In this document: positions 24,704 to 33,920 of the stretch, one piece after another
Numbering within the stretch: the stretch's first letter is position 1
Layout: each line of letters begins with the position of its first letter
From: CAWGXG01 sp963826505
Lineage (GTDB): Bacteria > Chloroflexota > Anaerolineae > Aggregatilineales > Aggregatilineaceae
Length of the DNA: 64,000 bases
Assembly (NCBI GenBank): GCA_963826505.1
Contig: CAWGXG010000007.1
Coordinates: 868,001-932,000 of the forward strand
Direction: 5' to 3'
Translations under genes and position numbers: made by a program
Notes under the pieces: model-generated
Database searches by the model: none
Told to the model about the DNA's origin: nothing
Seen by the model: the letters and a program-made list of their open reading frames with translations, nothing else

Positions 24704-27420
24704 TCAATCTTCTGAGGGGCCCCGCTCCTGCGCAACATCCTTGCGTCGCCGGGATCGGGGTGCAGCCTTCCTGGTCGCGGGGCCGTTGTGAGCGAGTTCG
24801 AGCGCAGGTTGCCCGCCGTTCTTCGGGCTATCCTCCGCTCGGGGCGGCGGCGTGAGCGCTGCATCCAGCACAGCGGACACGTCGTCCACCAGCACGAAGG
24901 TCATCGAGTTGCGCACATCATCCGGCAGTTCGTCCAGATCGTGCTCGTTGCGCTTGGGCATGATCACCGTATCCAGCCCGGCGCGATGCGCGGCCAGCAC
25001 TTTGTCTTTGATGCCGCCGACCGGGAGCACCTGTCCACGCAGCGTGATTTCGCCCGTCATGGCGAGGTTGCTGCGCACCGGACGGCCCGTGATGAGCGAC
25101 ATGAGCGTGGTGGCCATCGTCACCCCTGCCGACGGACCATCTTTGGGTACCGCGCCTGCCGGGACGTGCAGGTGAATGTCGTGCTTGGTGAAGTAGTCTT
25201 CGGGAATGCCGTAAGAGGTGGCTTTGGAGCGGATATAGCTGAACGCCGCGCGCGCGCTTTCCTGCATCACCTGGCCCAATTGCCCCGTATACTGGAACCC
25301 GTTGTTGCCGGGCATGTGCGCCGCTTCCACAAACAGCACGTCCCCACCGAAGATCGTCACGGACAGGCCGATCGCTACGCCGGGCGTGTCGGACAGCCGC
25401 TCCTCGATCTCCGTCTGGTAGCCGAAGTGGGGATGATCGAGCATCTCGCGCAGATCGGACTCATCCACTACGACCTGATCGGTTTTACCCTCGGCCACGC
25501 GCGTTACGACCTTACGCGCCACGCGCCCGATCTCGCGTTCCAGGCTGCGCACGCCTGCTTCGCGCGTGTAATCGCGGATGATGGCGCTCAACGCGTCATC
25601 TGTGATCGTCAACTCGTCCGTCTCGCAGACCGTTTTCGCGCAGTTGGCGCGGCACGAGATACTGCTTGGCGATCTGCACTTTTTCGTATTCGGTGTAGCC
25701 GCTCAGCGTGATGATCTCCATACGGTCGAGCAGCGGGCTGGGGACGGTTTCGAGCGTGTTGGCCGTCGTGATGAACATGGTCTGCGACAGGTCGAACGGC
25801 ACGTCGAGATAGTGATCGCGGAACTCGAAGTTCTGTTCCGGGTCGAGCACTTCGAGCAGCGCCGAGGCGGGATCGCCACGAAAATCGCGCCCCAGCTTGT
25901 CGATCTCGTCCAGCATGATGACCGGGTTGCGGCTCTCGACGCGGCGCAGGGTCTGGATCATGCGCCCCGGCATCGCGCCAATATAGGTGCGGCGGAAGCC
26001 GCGAATCTCGGCTTCGTCGCGCATGCCGCCCAACGACATCCGCGTGAATTTGCGCTCCATCGCCCGCGCGATCGACGCGCCCAGCGACGTTTTGCCCACG
26101 CCCGGCGGCCCGACAAAACACAGGATCACGCCCTCGCGCTCGCGCCGCACGTAATCGATCGTGCTCGCGCTCTTTGTCAGTTCGTCGGTGCGCTCCTGGC
26201 GCAGCTTGCGCACGGCCAGGTATTCGAGGATGCGCTGCTTTGATATCTTCCAGCCCATAATGATCCTCGTCGAGCACTTTCGCGCGCGTGCGCGATGTCC
26301 AGGTTATCGGTCGGTCTGGACGCGACCAGGGCAGGCTGACCATCCAATCCAGATAGGTACGGATCACGCCGTATTCTGCAGCGGCAGTGGGCAGTTTCGC
26401 CATGCCGATCAAGCTCGCGGCGAGCCTCGCGCTCGGCTTCTTCGGGCATGCCGGAAGCGTCGATCTTGTGGCGGAATTCTTCGGTTTCCACCGTTTGCTC
26501 GTCGCCTTCGCCCAGCTCGCGCTGGATGGCTTTGAGCTGTTCGCGCAGGAAGTACTCGCGCTGGGTCTTTTCCATCTCCGACTGGGCTTCCGTCTGGATG
26601 CGGTGCCCCAGCTCCAGTACCTCCAGCTCTTTGGAGAGGATCGCCATCAGCGTGCGGAGTTTTTCCAGCGCGGAATCCAGGCGCAGCAGGTTTTTGCTGG
26701 TCTTCCAGGTCGATGCGGATGTAGGTCGCCAGCGCGTAAACCAGTTGCAGCGGATCGTCGACGTTGAGCGCTGCGTTGATCAGCTCGTTGGGAATGCTGG
26801 GCACCAGATTCCGCCATGCGCCCGAACTGCTCCACCACATTGCGCACCAGGGCTTCGACTTCGATCGACTGCTCGACCGTCTCCGGGGCCAGCTCAACCC
26901 GCGCCTTAAGATACGGCTCGGTTGTGATGTATTCTTCCACCTTGATGCGGGCCATGCCCTGCACCAACAGGCGGATCGTGCCATCGGGCGCGCGGAACAG
27001 GCGGTGAATCTGGGCCAGCGTGCCATATTCGTAGATCTCGATCGGGGCCGGGCAGTTTCCAGGTCGGGGTCTTGCGACGCCACCAACCCGATCAACCGCT
27101 CGCCGGCGACGGCTTCATCTACCAGCTTGATCGAGCGCGGCTGGCCCACGGTCAGCGGGATGGTCGTGTGGGGATAGACCACCAGCCCGCGCAGTGGCAG
27201 GATCGGGAGTTCATCGGGCAGTTCAATGCCCGGCGCGCCGTCTTCTGGCTGAGAGGGCTGTGTGCTGTCGCTAGCGTCGCTCGGACCGCTGTCTTCGACT
27301 CGGATTTTCGAGTTCGACCGGCTGCTCTTCGTCAGCTTGAGCGGTCGTTTCGATGGTATGTTCTTCTTCGGGATTCGTCGGAGCCGGCGGATCGCCACGT
27401 TTTTTCTTAGAATTTGCCAT
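24704..27420 (-). pseudogene. lon: ATP-dependent Lon protease, broken by many frameshifts as read
   Basis: Reading across frames gives a full Lon of about 900 residues. The start is MANSKKKRGDPPAPTN at 27420, followed by the substrate-binding domain (LPILPLRGLVVYPHTTIPL), the AAA+ domain (GPPGVGKTSLGASIARA, VIMLDEIDKLGRDF) and the protease domain with the Ser in PKDGPSAGVTM and Lys in GGIKDKVLAAH. The frame changes at about 27300, 27055, 26815, 26690, 26410-26440, 26310, 26290, 26255 and 25620. Every catalytic residue and nearly all conserved blocks are intact, so recent indels or sequencing errors are likelier than decay. It follows hsp20 by 19 bases. Confidence 0.85.
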
Positions 27421-27439
27421 CGTTTTTCTTCTCTGGAAT

Positions 27440-27934
27440 TTAGATTAGCTCATCAAGGCCCGGCGCAACATCATCACTCTCGTCATCGCCCTCGTCTTCG
27501 AGATCCACGGTGACGATCTGAATCTTTTGAGCAGGCGCGTGAGGCAGTTCGACGCGCAGAAAACCATCCCGGTAGCTGGCCGTGACTTCTTCCCGTGTCA
27601 CCGACCAGGGCAAGCTCACTTCGGTATGGAACTCGCCATACGGGATTTCTAGCTGGTGAAAAGCACAGTCGGTCGGGGTTGTGCGCTGACGTACGCCGCT
27701 GATCACCAACCGCTGCCCTTGCAACGTGATGTGAAAATCGTTGGTGCTCATCCCGGCGATTTCGACGATCACCACCAGGCGTTCGTCATGCTCGTAGACA
27801 TCGGTGGGCGGACGCCAGACCGTTTTGTGCCTCACAATGACCCATCGCCGCATCAGGGCACTAGGATCAGGGTCCAGGCCAGCGTCCAGGTCAGACCTAT
27901 CCATCGGGAATTGGGCATCAGTTTCTTCTGGCAT
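27440..27934 (-). CDS. Hsp20/alpha-crystallin family small heat-shock protein
   Basis: A 164-residue holdase chaperone. The central alpha-crystallin domain begins at WRPPTDVYEHDERLVVIVEI, includes FHITLQGQRLVISGVR, and ends with DGFLRVELPHAP, close to the GVLTIxLPK consensus. The tail is acidic (EDEGDDESDDV). The start at 27934 is set by GGAG five bases upstream; the longer frame lacks a ribosome site. Co-transcription with lon would couple holding and degradation of unfolded proteins. A HAIR-like operator overlaps its promoter. Confidence 0.93.
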   Translation of the reverse strand: MPEETDAQFPMDRSDLDAGLDPDPSALMRRWVIVRHKTVWRPPTDVYEHDERLVVIVEIAGMSTNDFHITLQGQRLVISGVRQRTTPTDCAFHQLEIPYGEFHTEVSLPWSVTREEVTASYRDGFLRVELPHAPAQKIQIVTVDLEDEGDDESDDVAPGLDELI

Positions 27935-27985
27935 GGGTACTCCGTAACACGCGCAATTGCACGGCCTCAGCGCGTCGTTAACCCC

Positions 27986-28010
27986 CTTGAACAATGCATA
28001 TTGATTCAAG
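27986..28010 (-). promoter_or_regulatory. HAIR-like inverted repeat upstream of hsp20-lon
   Basis: CTTGAACAAT and ATTGATTCAAG form a near-perfect inverted repeat at the predicted transcription start. The outer half-sites CTTGAA/TTCAAG resemble the HspR operator HAIR (CTTGAGT-N7-ACTCAAG), but the spacing is four bases longer. Binding by an HspR-type repressor is inference. Confidence 0.55.
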
Positions 28011-28013
28011 CTG

Positions 28014-28042
28014 ATGATACCACAGCCGTGCATCAGGCTCAA
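28014..28042 (-). promoter_or_regulatory. Promoter of hsp20-lon
   Basis: On the minus strand TTGAGC (28042-28037), a 17-bp spacer, and TATCAT (28019-28014) preceded by TGG, which makes it an extended -10. The start site would fall inside the inverted repeat at 27986-28010, as expected for repression. Confidence 0.65.
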
Positions 28043-28278
28043 TTAGAATAGTGTAGAAAGTGCTAGCAGAGTTTGTACAAAGAAGCGGGTTTATGCATGC
28101 CTGGCGGTTTAGTCACTGATCTGAGGCCCGGTCTGCCCGGGCGGGGCAGTTCGCTGGACGACACATCGTCAGCCACCTCGCGTCATTCCTCAAAACAGAA
28201 AATTCGTGCTAATATCAGGACATTAGATATCCGCGACCCCATCTGCGTCTGCTGGCTAGCACAAAAGGCTAACGTCTT

Positions 28279-31087
28279 ATGCCCTTTATCGAAGCTCCCA
28301 CCACCTTTTACCTGGGCCGCCGTTTTGATCCGACCACGCACCGCACGACGGATGAGGTGGTTTATTATGATTCGCGTGATCTGACTACCCACGCGGTCGT
28401 TCTCGGTATGACCGGCAGCGGCAAAACCGGGCTGTGTATCACCCTGCTCGAAGAAGCAGTGATGGACAGCATCCCGTCCATTATCATCGATCCGAAGGGC
28501 GACATCACCAATCTGCTGCTCACGTTCCCGGATCTGAAACCCGAGGAATTCGAGCCCTGGGTGAATGTCGATGACGCGCGCCGCGCCGGGGTGGATGTGC
28601 CGGAGTATGCCCGCCAGGTCGCCCAGCAGTGGCGCGCTGGACTGACCGAGTGGGACATCACACCGGCGCGTATGCGCACCTTCAAAGACAACGCCCGTTT
28701 CACCATTTACACGCCCGGATCGGACGCGGGCATGCCCATCAGCATTCTGGACGCCATGCAAGCGCCGCCCGGCGGATGGGCTCCCGGCGATGACGAGTTT
28801 CACCGCGAGCGCATCAGCGGCATCGTCAAGGCGTTGTTGGCCCTGGTGGGCCGCAACGTGGAGCCGATCCGCGATCGCGAGCATGTGTTGATCGCCAACA
28901 TCTTTGAATATGCATGGCGGCAAGGTCAGGACCTTACCTTGGAGATCGGTCATCCTCCAGGTGCAAAAGCCACCCTTTACCAAGCTAGGCGTGTTCGACG
29001 TGGACACGATGTTCCCCGAAAAGGATCGCTTCAGTCTCGCGATGGAACTGAACAATATCATCGCGTCGCCGTCGTTCCAGAGCTGGATTCAAGGCGAATC
29101 GCTGGATGTTCAAAGTCTGCTTTATACGCCGGAGGGCAAGCCGCGCGTCAGCATTTTTTACATCGCGCATCTCAGTGACGCCGAGCGTATGTTCATTGTG
29201 ACGCTGCTGCTGGAAAATATGCTGTCGTGGATGCGTTCGCTGAGCGGCACCACCAGTCTGCGCGCCCTGCTTTATTTTGACGAAGTTTTCGGGTTCTTCC
29301 CGTCGCACCCCTACAACCCGCCCAGCAAGGAACCGCTCCTGAGGCTGCTGAAACAGGCGCGTGCTTTTGGGCTGGGCCTGATCGTCGCCACGCAAAACCC
29401 CGCCGACATCGATTACAAAGGGTTGGCCAACGCAGGGACATGGTTCATCGGCAAGCTGCAAACCGAGAACGACAAGAATAAACTGCTCAGCGGGTTGGAG
29501 AGCGTGGTAACAGCAGACGGCGCGCTGAAAATTGACACGCTCGACCGGCTGCTGAGCAGCATCGATCCGCGCGTGTTCGTGATGCACAACGTCCACGATC
29601 GCGGCGGTCCGATCGCCATGCATACGCGCTGGGCGATGAGCTTCCTACGCGGACCACTCACGCGCCAGCAGTTGCGCATACTCATGGCCGATCAGCGCGA
29701 GCATCCCTATTACCCAGCTGTCGATCCCTCCCAGGCCGTGACGGTCACACCCTACGGTACGCGCGCTGGCACGTCCAATGTGTCACGCGTGGTCCAGCCC
29801 GCGCCGCCCCCATCCCTGCCCGAAATGCCGCCCAGCCTGCCGGGTTTGCCGCCCGAAGAGCAGAGCGCGCCACCCGCGCCGCCATCGTTGCCGGATGTCC
29901 CCGAGCTGCCGGGCCGTCCGCCACAGTCGCCACCGGTTCAATCTGCGCCATCCATCGAGATGACACAGCCGACCGGAACGGTCTCTACCCAGCCATTTAC
30001 GCCGGTCACGCCCGCCTCGCCGGTTACGCCAGTCCTGAACAACAATGCGCAGGGCACCAGCGGAGTGACCCTGCCGCCGGGCATCAATACCACGCCGCCG
30101 CCGTTGCCGTCCAGCGTAGCGCAGTATTACGTGCGCGCCGGGCTGTCCGCCGATCAGGCGATCAGAGGCTGGGAGCAGACCAGCCGCGTGCGCGCGGCGA
30201 TTACTGGTGACGCGCGGCTGGCGTATGTCCCCGCGCTGCTGGGACAGGCGGACGTGCGTTACGCCGATCGCAAAAGCGGCGTCTCGCTGATCCAGAGCTT
30301 TACCTATGAAGTGCCGGATGTCGATCGGGCCGAGCTGCTCCAATGGGACGATTACCGCGTGCCCTATATCAACCCGCGCGATCTCGATACCGCGCCGTAT
30401 GCCGGGGCAGTGTTCGGCGATGTGCCGTCCGGGTTAGCCGATTCCAAGCGCATTACGGCGCTGCGCGGCGAAATGGTCGATTTTCTGTACAAAACGGCGG
30501 TGATCACCGTGCCCTATAATCCGGACCTGGGCTTGTACGCCGATCCGCAAATGCCGCTGCGCGATTTTCTGGTGCAGGCGCAAGCTGCGGCACGGCAGAA
30601 ACGTGACGAAGAGGTAGACAAGATCACGGCCCGCTACGACACGATTTTCGACCGGCTGGAGGGCCAACTGCGCAAGCAGCAGCGCGATATGGCTTCCGAG
30701 CAGCAGCAGCTCGACGCCCTGCGCAACGAGGAAATGTGGACGATGGGCGAGGCCGCGCTCAGCTTGTTGCGCGGACGCACCACTTATACGCTGTCCCGCG
30801 TGAGCCGCACACGGCGCTATAAAAGCCAGGCCAGCGATAACGTCTACGAGGCCGAGCAGCGCATCAACGAAATCGCCGCGCAGCTCGACGAGACGCAGCA
30901 GGAGATGGAGCGCGACCTGGGCCGGGTCAACGACAAATGGGCGCAGATCGCCAACCACACCGAGGATTACCGCATCACGCCATATAAAAAGGACATTCAG
31001 ATTGGCTTTTTCGGCCTGGGCTGGATTCCTTACTGGCTCATCACGCTGAACAACCAGCCCACTCTGCTGCCTGGGCTGAGCGGGTAA
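28279..31087 (+). CDS. HerA/DUF853-like P-loop ATPase, one apparent frameshift
   Basis: A protein of about 935 residues of the HerA-FtsK clade. Walker A is VLGMTGSGKTGLC, Walker B SIIIDPKGDITNL, and a second conserved block is LLYFDEVFGFFPSHPYNPPSKEPLL with the sensor region VATQNPADIDYKGLANAGTWF split over two strands. A proline-rich linker (about residues 500-610) leads to a 300-residue tail with a long coiled coil. Near 28948 one extra G in GATCGG shifts the frame; removing it joins LTLEI to VILQVQKPPFTKLG. Such ATPases pump DNA or protein; no nurA nuclease gene is adjacent. Ends with a strong terminator. Confidence 0.85.
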
Positions 31088-31111
31088 ACACCGCATCATA
31101 AATGAGGTTAT

Positions 31112-31144
31112 AAGGGACGGTTCCCCAGGGGATCGTCCCTTTTT
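31112..31144 (+). terminator. Intrinsic terminator after the HerA-like gene
   Basis: AGGGACG (31113-31119) pairs with CGTCCCT (31134-31140) and is followed by a run of five Ts. An inner TCCCC/GGGGA pairing extends the hairpin. It begins 25 bases after the stop codon. Confidence 0.8.
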
Positions 31145-31214
31145 GTTGTTCCGCCGGGGTGCCCCGATCCATTCTTACACAAATTTACCCTCCTGGCGCA
31201 CGAATCTCTTTACA

Positions 31215-32096
31215 ATGAAAGGCAGAAATAGGGTGATTAGGGGAGTGAATAGTAACGTGACCATCATACGCAGACTGAAGTTTGTGGCTTTAGCGCTGGT
31301 GCTGGTTGCGCTGGTGATGCCCAGCGTTGCTACGGTACCGGGGCAAACAGCATCCGCTCAGGGAGATGATCCCGCGGATGAGCCGCTCCTGATCAGCATT
31401 ATCGGCGTCGTGGAAGATATCCAGGTAGATTTGATCGTTGTCAGTGGTGTGACGGTCTATCCGGAGGATGTGTTCGATCCGGCCGATTTGAGCCTGGGCG
31501 ACATCGTGATCGTGACCGGGTATCTGATGCCAGATGACACGCTGCAAGCGACGGCCTTCGAGATCGCACCCGAGGGGCTGGTGTTACCGGTCCCACCCGA
31601 AGAACCCGGCGAAGAGCAGCCGGTCGAAGAACCAGACGTCGAGCCTGAAGACACCGAGACCTGCGCCGACTACCGCGACGACCAGCCGGTGGCGCTGTCC
31701 CTGGCAGCGGAGTTCGAGGAACTGGCGGATTACGACATGATCATGGAATGGCACTGCGAGGGGATCGGGTTTGGCGAGATCGCGCGCGCGCTGTTGATCG
31801 AACAAGCGGACGGCGATGTGACTGCTCAAGAGCTGCTCGACCGATTCGCGGCGGGCGAGGGTTGGGGCGAAATTAAGAAAGATTTCGACATTTCACCCAG
31901 CGATCTGGCTCCAGGCCGTGTAATCGCAGCCGACAAAGTGAAGAATGTCCCGCCCGGCCAGGCCAAGAAGGAGCAGGACGGAGAACAAGAACAGGAACAA
32001 GAGCAGGTACAGCAGCAGACCGGACCGGGTCAAAGCCAGAATAATCCAGGGCACGGGGGGGCGCCTCCGGGCCAGACCAAAGACAAGAAGCACTAA
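31215..32096 (+). CDS. Secreted DUF5666-like protein with acidic and Gln/Glu-rich segments
   Basis: An N-terminal signal peptide (LKFVALALVLVALVMP, then TASAQG as the cleavage region) shows export. Residues of about 60-115 form a small beta domain (IIGVVEDI, GDIVIVTGYLMPDD) like DUF5666/OB-type modules. A Pro/Glu linker follows, then a helical part with one Cys pair, and a tail with EQEQEQEQ and Gly/Pro-rich ends. The start is uncertain: ATG 31215 overlaps a possible -10 box (TACAAT 31211-31216), so GTG 31245 or GTG 31257, after AGGGGAG, may be used. Function unknown. Confidence 0.7.
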   Translation: MKGRNRVIRGVNSNVTIIRRLKFVALALVLVALVMPSVATVPGQTASAQGDDPADEPLLISIIGVVEDIQVDLIVVSGVTVYPEDVFDPADLSLGDIVIVTGYLMPDDTLQATAFEIAPEGLVLPVPPEEPGEEQPVEEPDVEPEDTETCADYRDDQPVALSLAAEFEELADYDMIMEWHCEGIGFGEIARALLIEQADGDVTAQELLDRFAAGEGWGEIKKDFDISPSDLAPGRVIAADKVKNVPPGQAKKEQDGEQEQEQEQVQQQTGPGQSQNNPGHGGAPPGQTKDKKH

Positions 32097-32117
32097 CCCG
32101 AAGTCCTACCGAAGGGC

Positions 32118-32156
32118 ATAGAGTGAGCGGTGAGCAGTATTCACCGCTCACTCTAT
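32118..32156. terminator. Bidirectional hairpin between convergent genes
   Basis: A perfect 16-bp stem (ATAGAGTGAGCGGTGA with its complement) and 7-base loop lies midway between the two convergent stop codons. AT-rich flanks on both sides would serve transcripts from either direction. Confidence 0.75.
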
Positions 32157-32175
32157 ATATTGGGCTGGAACGCCG

Positions 32176-33744
32176 TCAGCGCAGGGGTACCAGCGTTTGC
32201 AGGTAACCGGTGGTGTCCGTCACACCTTCGACGCTCCATCCGCTGCGCCCATCATCCGCCTGGACGCGCCACCACGCATATCCATCGGCGCTGACCGGCC
32301 CTTCCAGCAGCGTGACCTGGGTGCCGTTCGCCAACTGAAACGCGACCGGGAAGCCCACGCCCGCCCCGGTCCGCACGCGCAGAAAATCGCCTGCGGTCGT
32401 ATTGACCACGGCCCGCGCGCCTATCGCCAGCACGCCCACCGGAGCCGGCGGCGCGGGCAGCGTCGGGAAGGGAGTCGGCACGGGCATCACCGGTGGCGTG
32501 CCTAACACAGCCATCTGCGGGAAAGCGGGCAGTCCCAGGCCGCCGCTGAGCGGATTTACCCAGATGATGCGCCAGTATTCACCGGGCGCGCCTGTCCAGG
32601 CGACGTAAGCCTGGGGCAGTTGGCCGCCGCTGAACGTGTGATAGCGCACTTCAGGCACGCCACTCTGCCCGGGGAGAGTGTTGGTATTGAGGAACACGTA
32701 GCCATTCAGCGTGCCCCACAGCTCGTAGGACTGGATGTCGGCGGGCATGGTTGTTACGACGCCGCTGCGATCGATCGTCAGCCACTGTATCGTGTCGCCC
32801 ACCAGACTGTTAAACGCGATGCGGCGCCCGTCGTCCACGAAGGTCGAGCCGTAGAGCACCGTGCCATTGCTGAAGATCGGGTAATTGGCCCCTGTCTTGT
32901 TGGCATACTTGATCACGTTGTACGGGCAGCCCGGCCCCATCAATTGGCCCTGTGGCAGCGACGCGTCGATATCCGTCCACGTCAGCTCACTGTTGGGCAG
33001 CAGCACGCTCAAGCCGCCCTTGCCATAGACGTCACTCTGGCTGATCGACGCCATGCTGAGATTCCAGGTCAGATTGGGATAATCACATGATCCCTCAGTG
33101 CCCCAGCGTACCAGCTTGAACGTGATCAGACCCGGAAACGTGCCGGTCGCCATCTGGAAGGTGGAGACAAACGGCATCATCCCGCTGAAATCCTGGCCCA
33201 GCCCCGTGATCTGCGGCGCGTTGGAGTCGATGTGATACAGGATCGCGTTGGTGTTCATCTGCATGACCACCATTTCCCACGCCGGGCGCGCATCCGGGTC
33301 GAAGGGATAATGATTCAAGATGCCGAAGGCAAGCTGAGTGCCATCTTCGCTGAAGGAATAATAGGAGAGGCCACAGCCGATGATCGGCGCGGCAGGCGTA
33401 TAGGCTGCTACCCAATAGCCGTTATAGATGTCGTACACGCGCACGCTGGGGTTGCCCGCGTCATCGGTCAGGCAGGCGGCCAGCAGCGAGCCATCCCGCG
33501 AAATGGTGAGCGACGACGGCGGTTGGGAGGTGCCGGGCGGCAGCGGGAACATCATCTCGGTCGCGGCAGCACCATCGGGGAACACGTGGATCATCCGGCC
33601 GGTGTCGTAATTGTAGATCCAGGCGGACCACGATCCGCCCGCTTGAACACGCGCCGGGTTGTTGCCTGGCAGCGCGAATGATCCGGCCAGCACAGCCACG
33701 ATCAGCACGGCGATCAGTCCAATTTGGCGTCGATATGAGTGCAT
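32176..33744 (-). CDS. Secreted protein with beta-propeller-like repeats and C-terminal SH3b domain
   Basis: A 522-residue exported protein: signal peptide LIAVLIVAVLAGSFALP at the N-terminus. The middle carries repeated Ser-Arg-Asp-Gly/Ser-Glu-Asp-Gly-Thr strand turns (ISRDGSLLAACL, FSEDGTQLAFGI, DDGRRIAFNS) typical of TolB/WD40-like propellers. The last 80 residues are a bacterial SH3 domain (DFLRVRTGAGVGFPV, LLEGPVSADGYAWWRVQ). The same SH3b wording occurs in the next gene, so the two may act on the same envelope target. Function unknown. Confidence 0.78.
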   Translation of the reverse strand: MHSYRRQIGLIAVLIVAVLAGSFALPGNNPARVQAGGSWSAWIYNYDTGRMIHVFPDGAAATEMMFPLPPGTSQPPSSLTISRDGSLLAACLTDDAGNPSVRVYDIYNGYWVAAYTPAAPIIGCGLSYYSFSEDGTQLAFGILNHYPFDPDARPAWEMVVMQMNTNAILYHIDSNAPQITGLGQDFSGMMPFVSTFQMATGTFPGLITFKLVRWGTEGSCDYPNLTWNLSMASISQSDVYGKGGLSVLLPNSELTWTDIDASLPQGQLMGPGCPYNVIKYANKTGANYPIFSNGTVLYGSTFVDDGRRIAFNSLVGDTIQWLTIDRSGVVTTMPADIQSYELWGTLNGYVFLNTNTLPGQSGVPEVRYHTFSGGQLPQAYVAWTGAPGEYWRIIWVNPLSGGLGLPAFPQMAVLGTPPVMPVPTPFPTLPAPPAPVGVLAIGARAVVNTTAGDFLRVRTGAGVGFPVAFQLANGTQVTLLEGPVSADGYAWWRVQADDGRSGWSVEGVTDTTGYLQTLVPLR

Positions 33745-33864
33745 AGGACGTTCCCTCCCTTTTCGAGCGGGTTACCCCGCCCGACATCATGCCACCTGGG
33801 CGGCTTGCGGTTGAGTATAAGTTCATTCTAGTGGAGAACACCGGAATAACGCAGTATAGGAGTT

Positions 33865-33900
33865 ATAAAAACTGGCGGGGCGGTCCATGAACCGCCCCGC
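33865..33900 (-). terminator. Intrinsic terminator of the DUF3160 gene
   Basis: On the minus strand GCGGGGCGGT pairs with ACCGCCCCGC (10 bp, 6-base loop) and is followed by CAGTTTTTAT, 20 bases past the stop codon. Confidence 0.8.
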
Positions 33901-33920
33901 TAACGCGTTGGCTGAGTTGA

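Noticed and set aside
28043..28278. A CIRCE element near hsp20
   Set aside because: AGTGCTAGCA around 28057 lacks the TTAGCACTC-N9-GAGTGCTAA structure; the HAIR-like repeat fits better.
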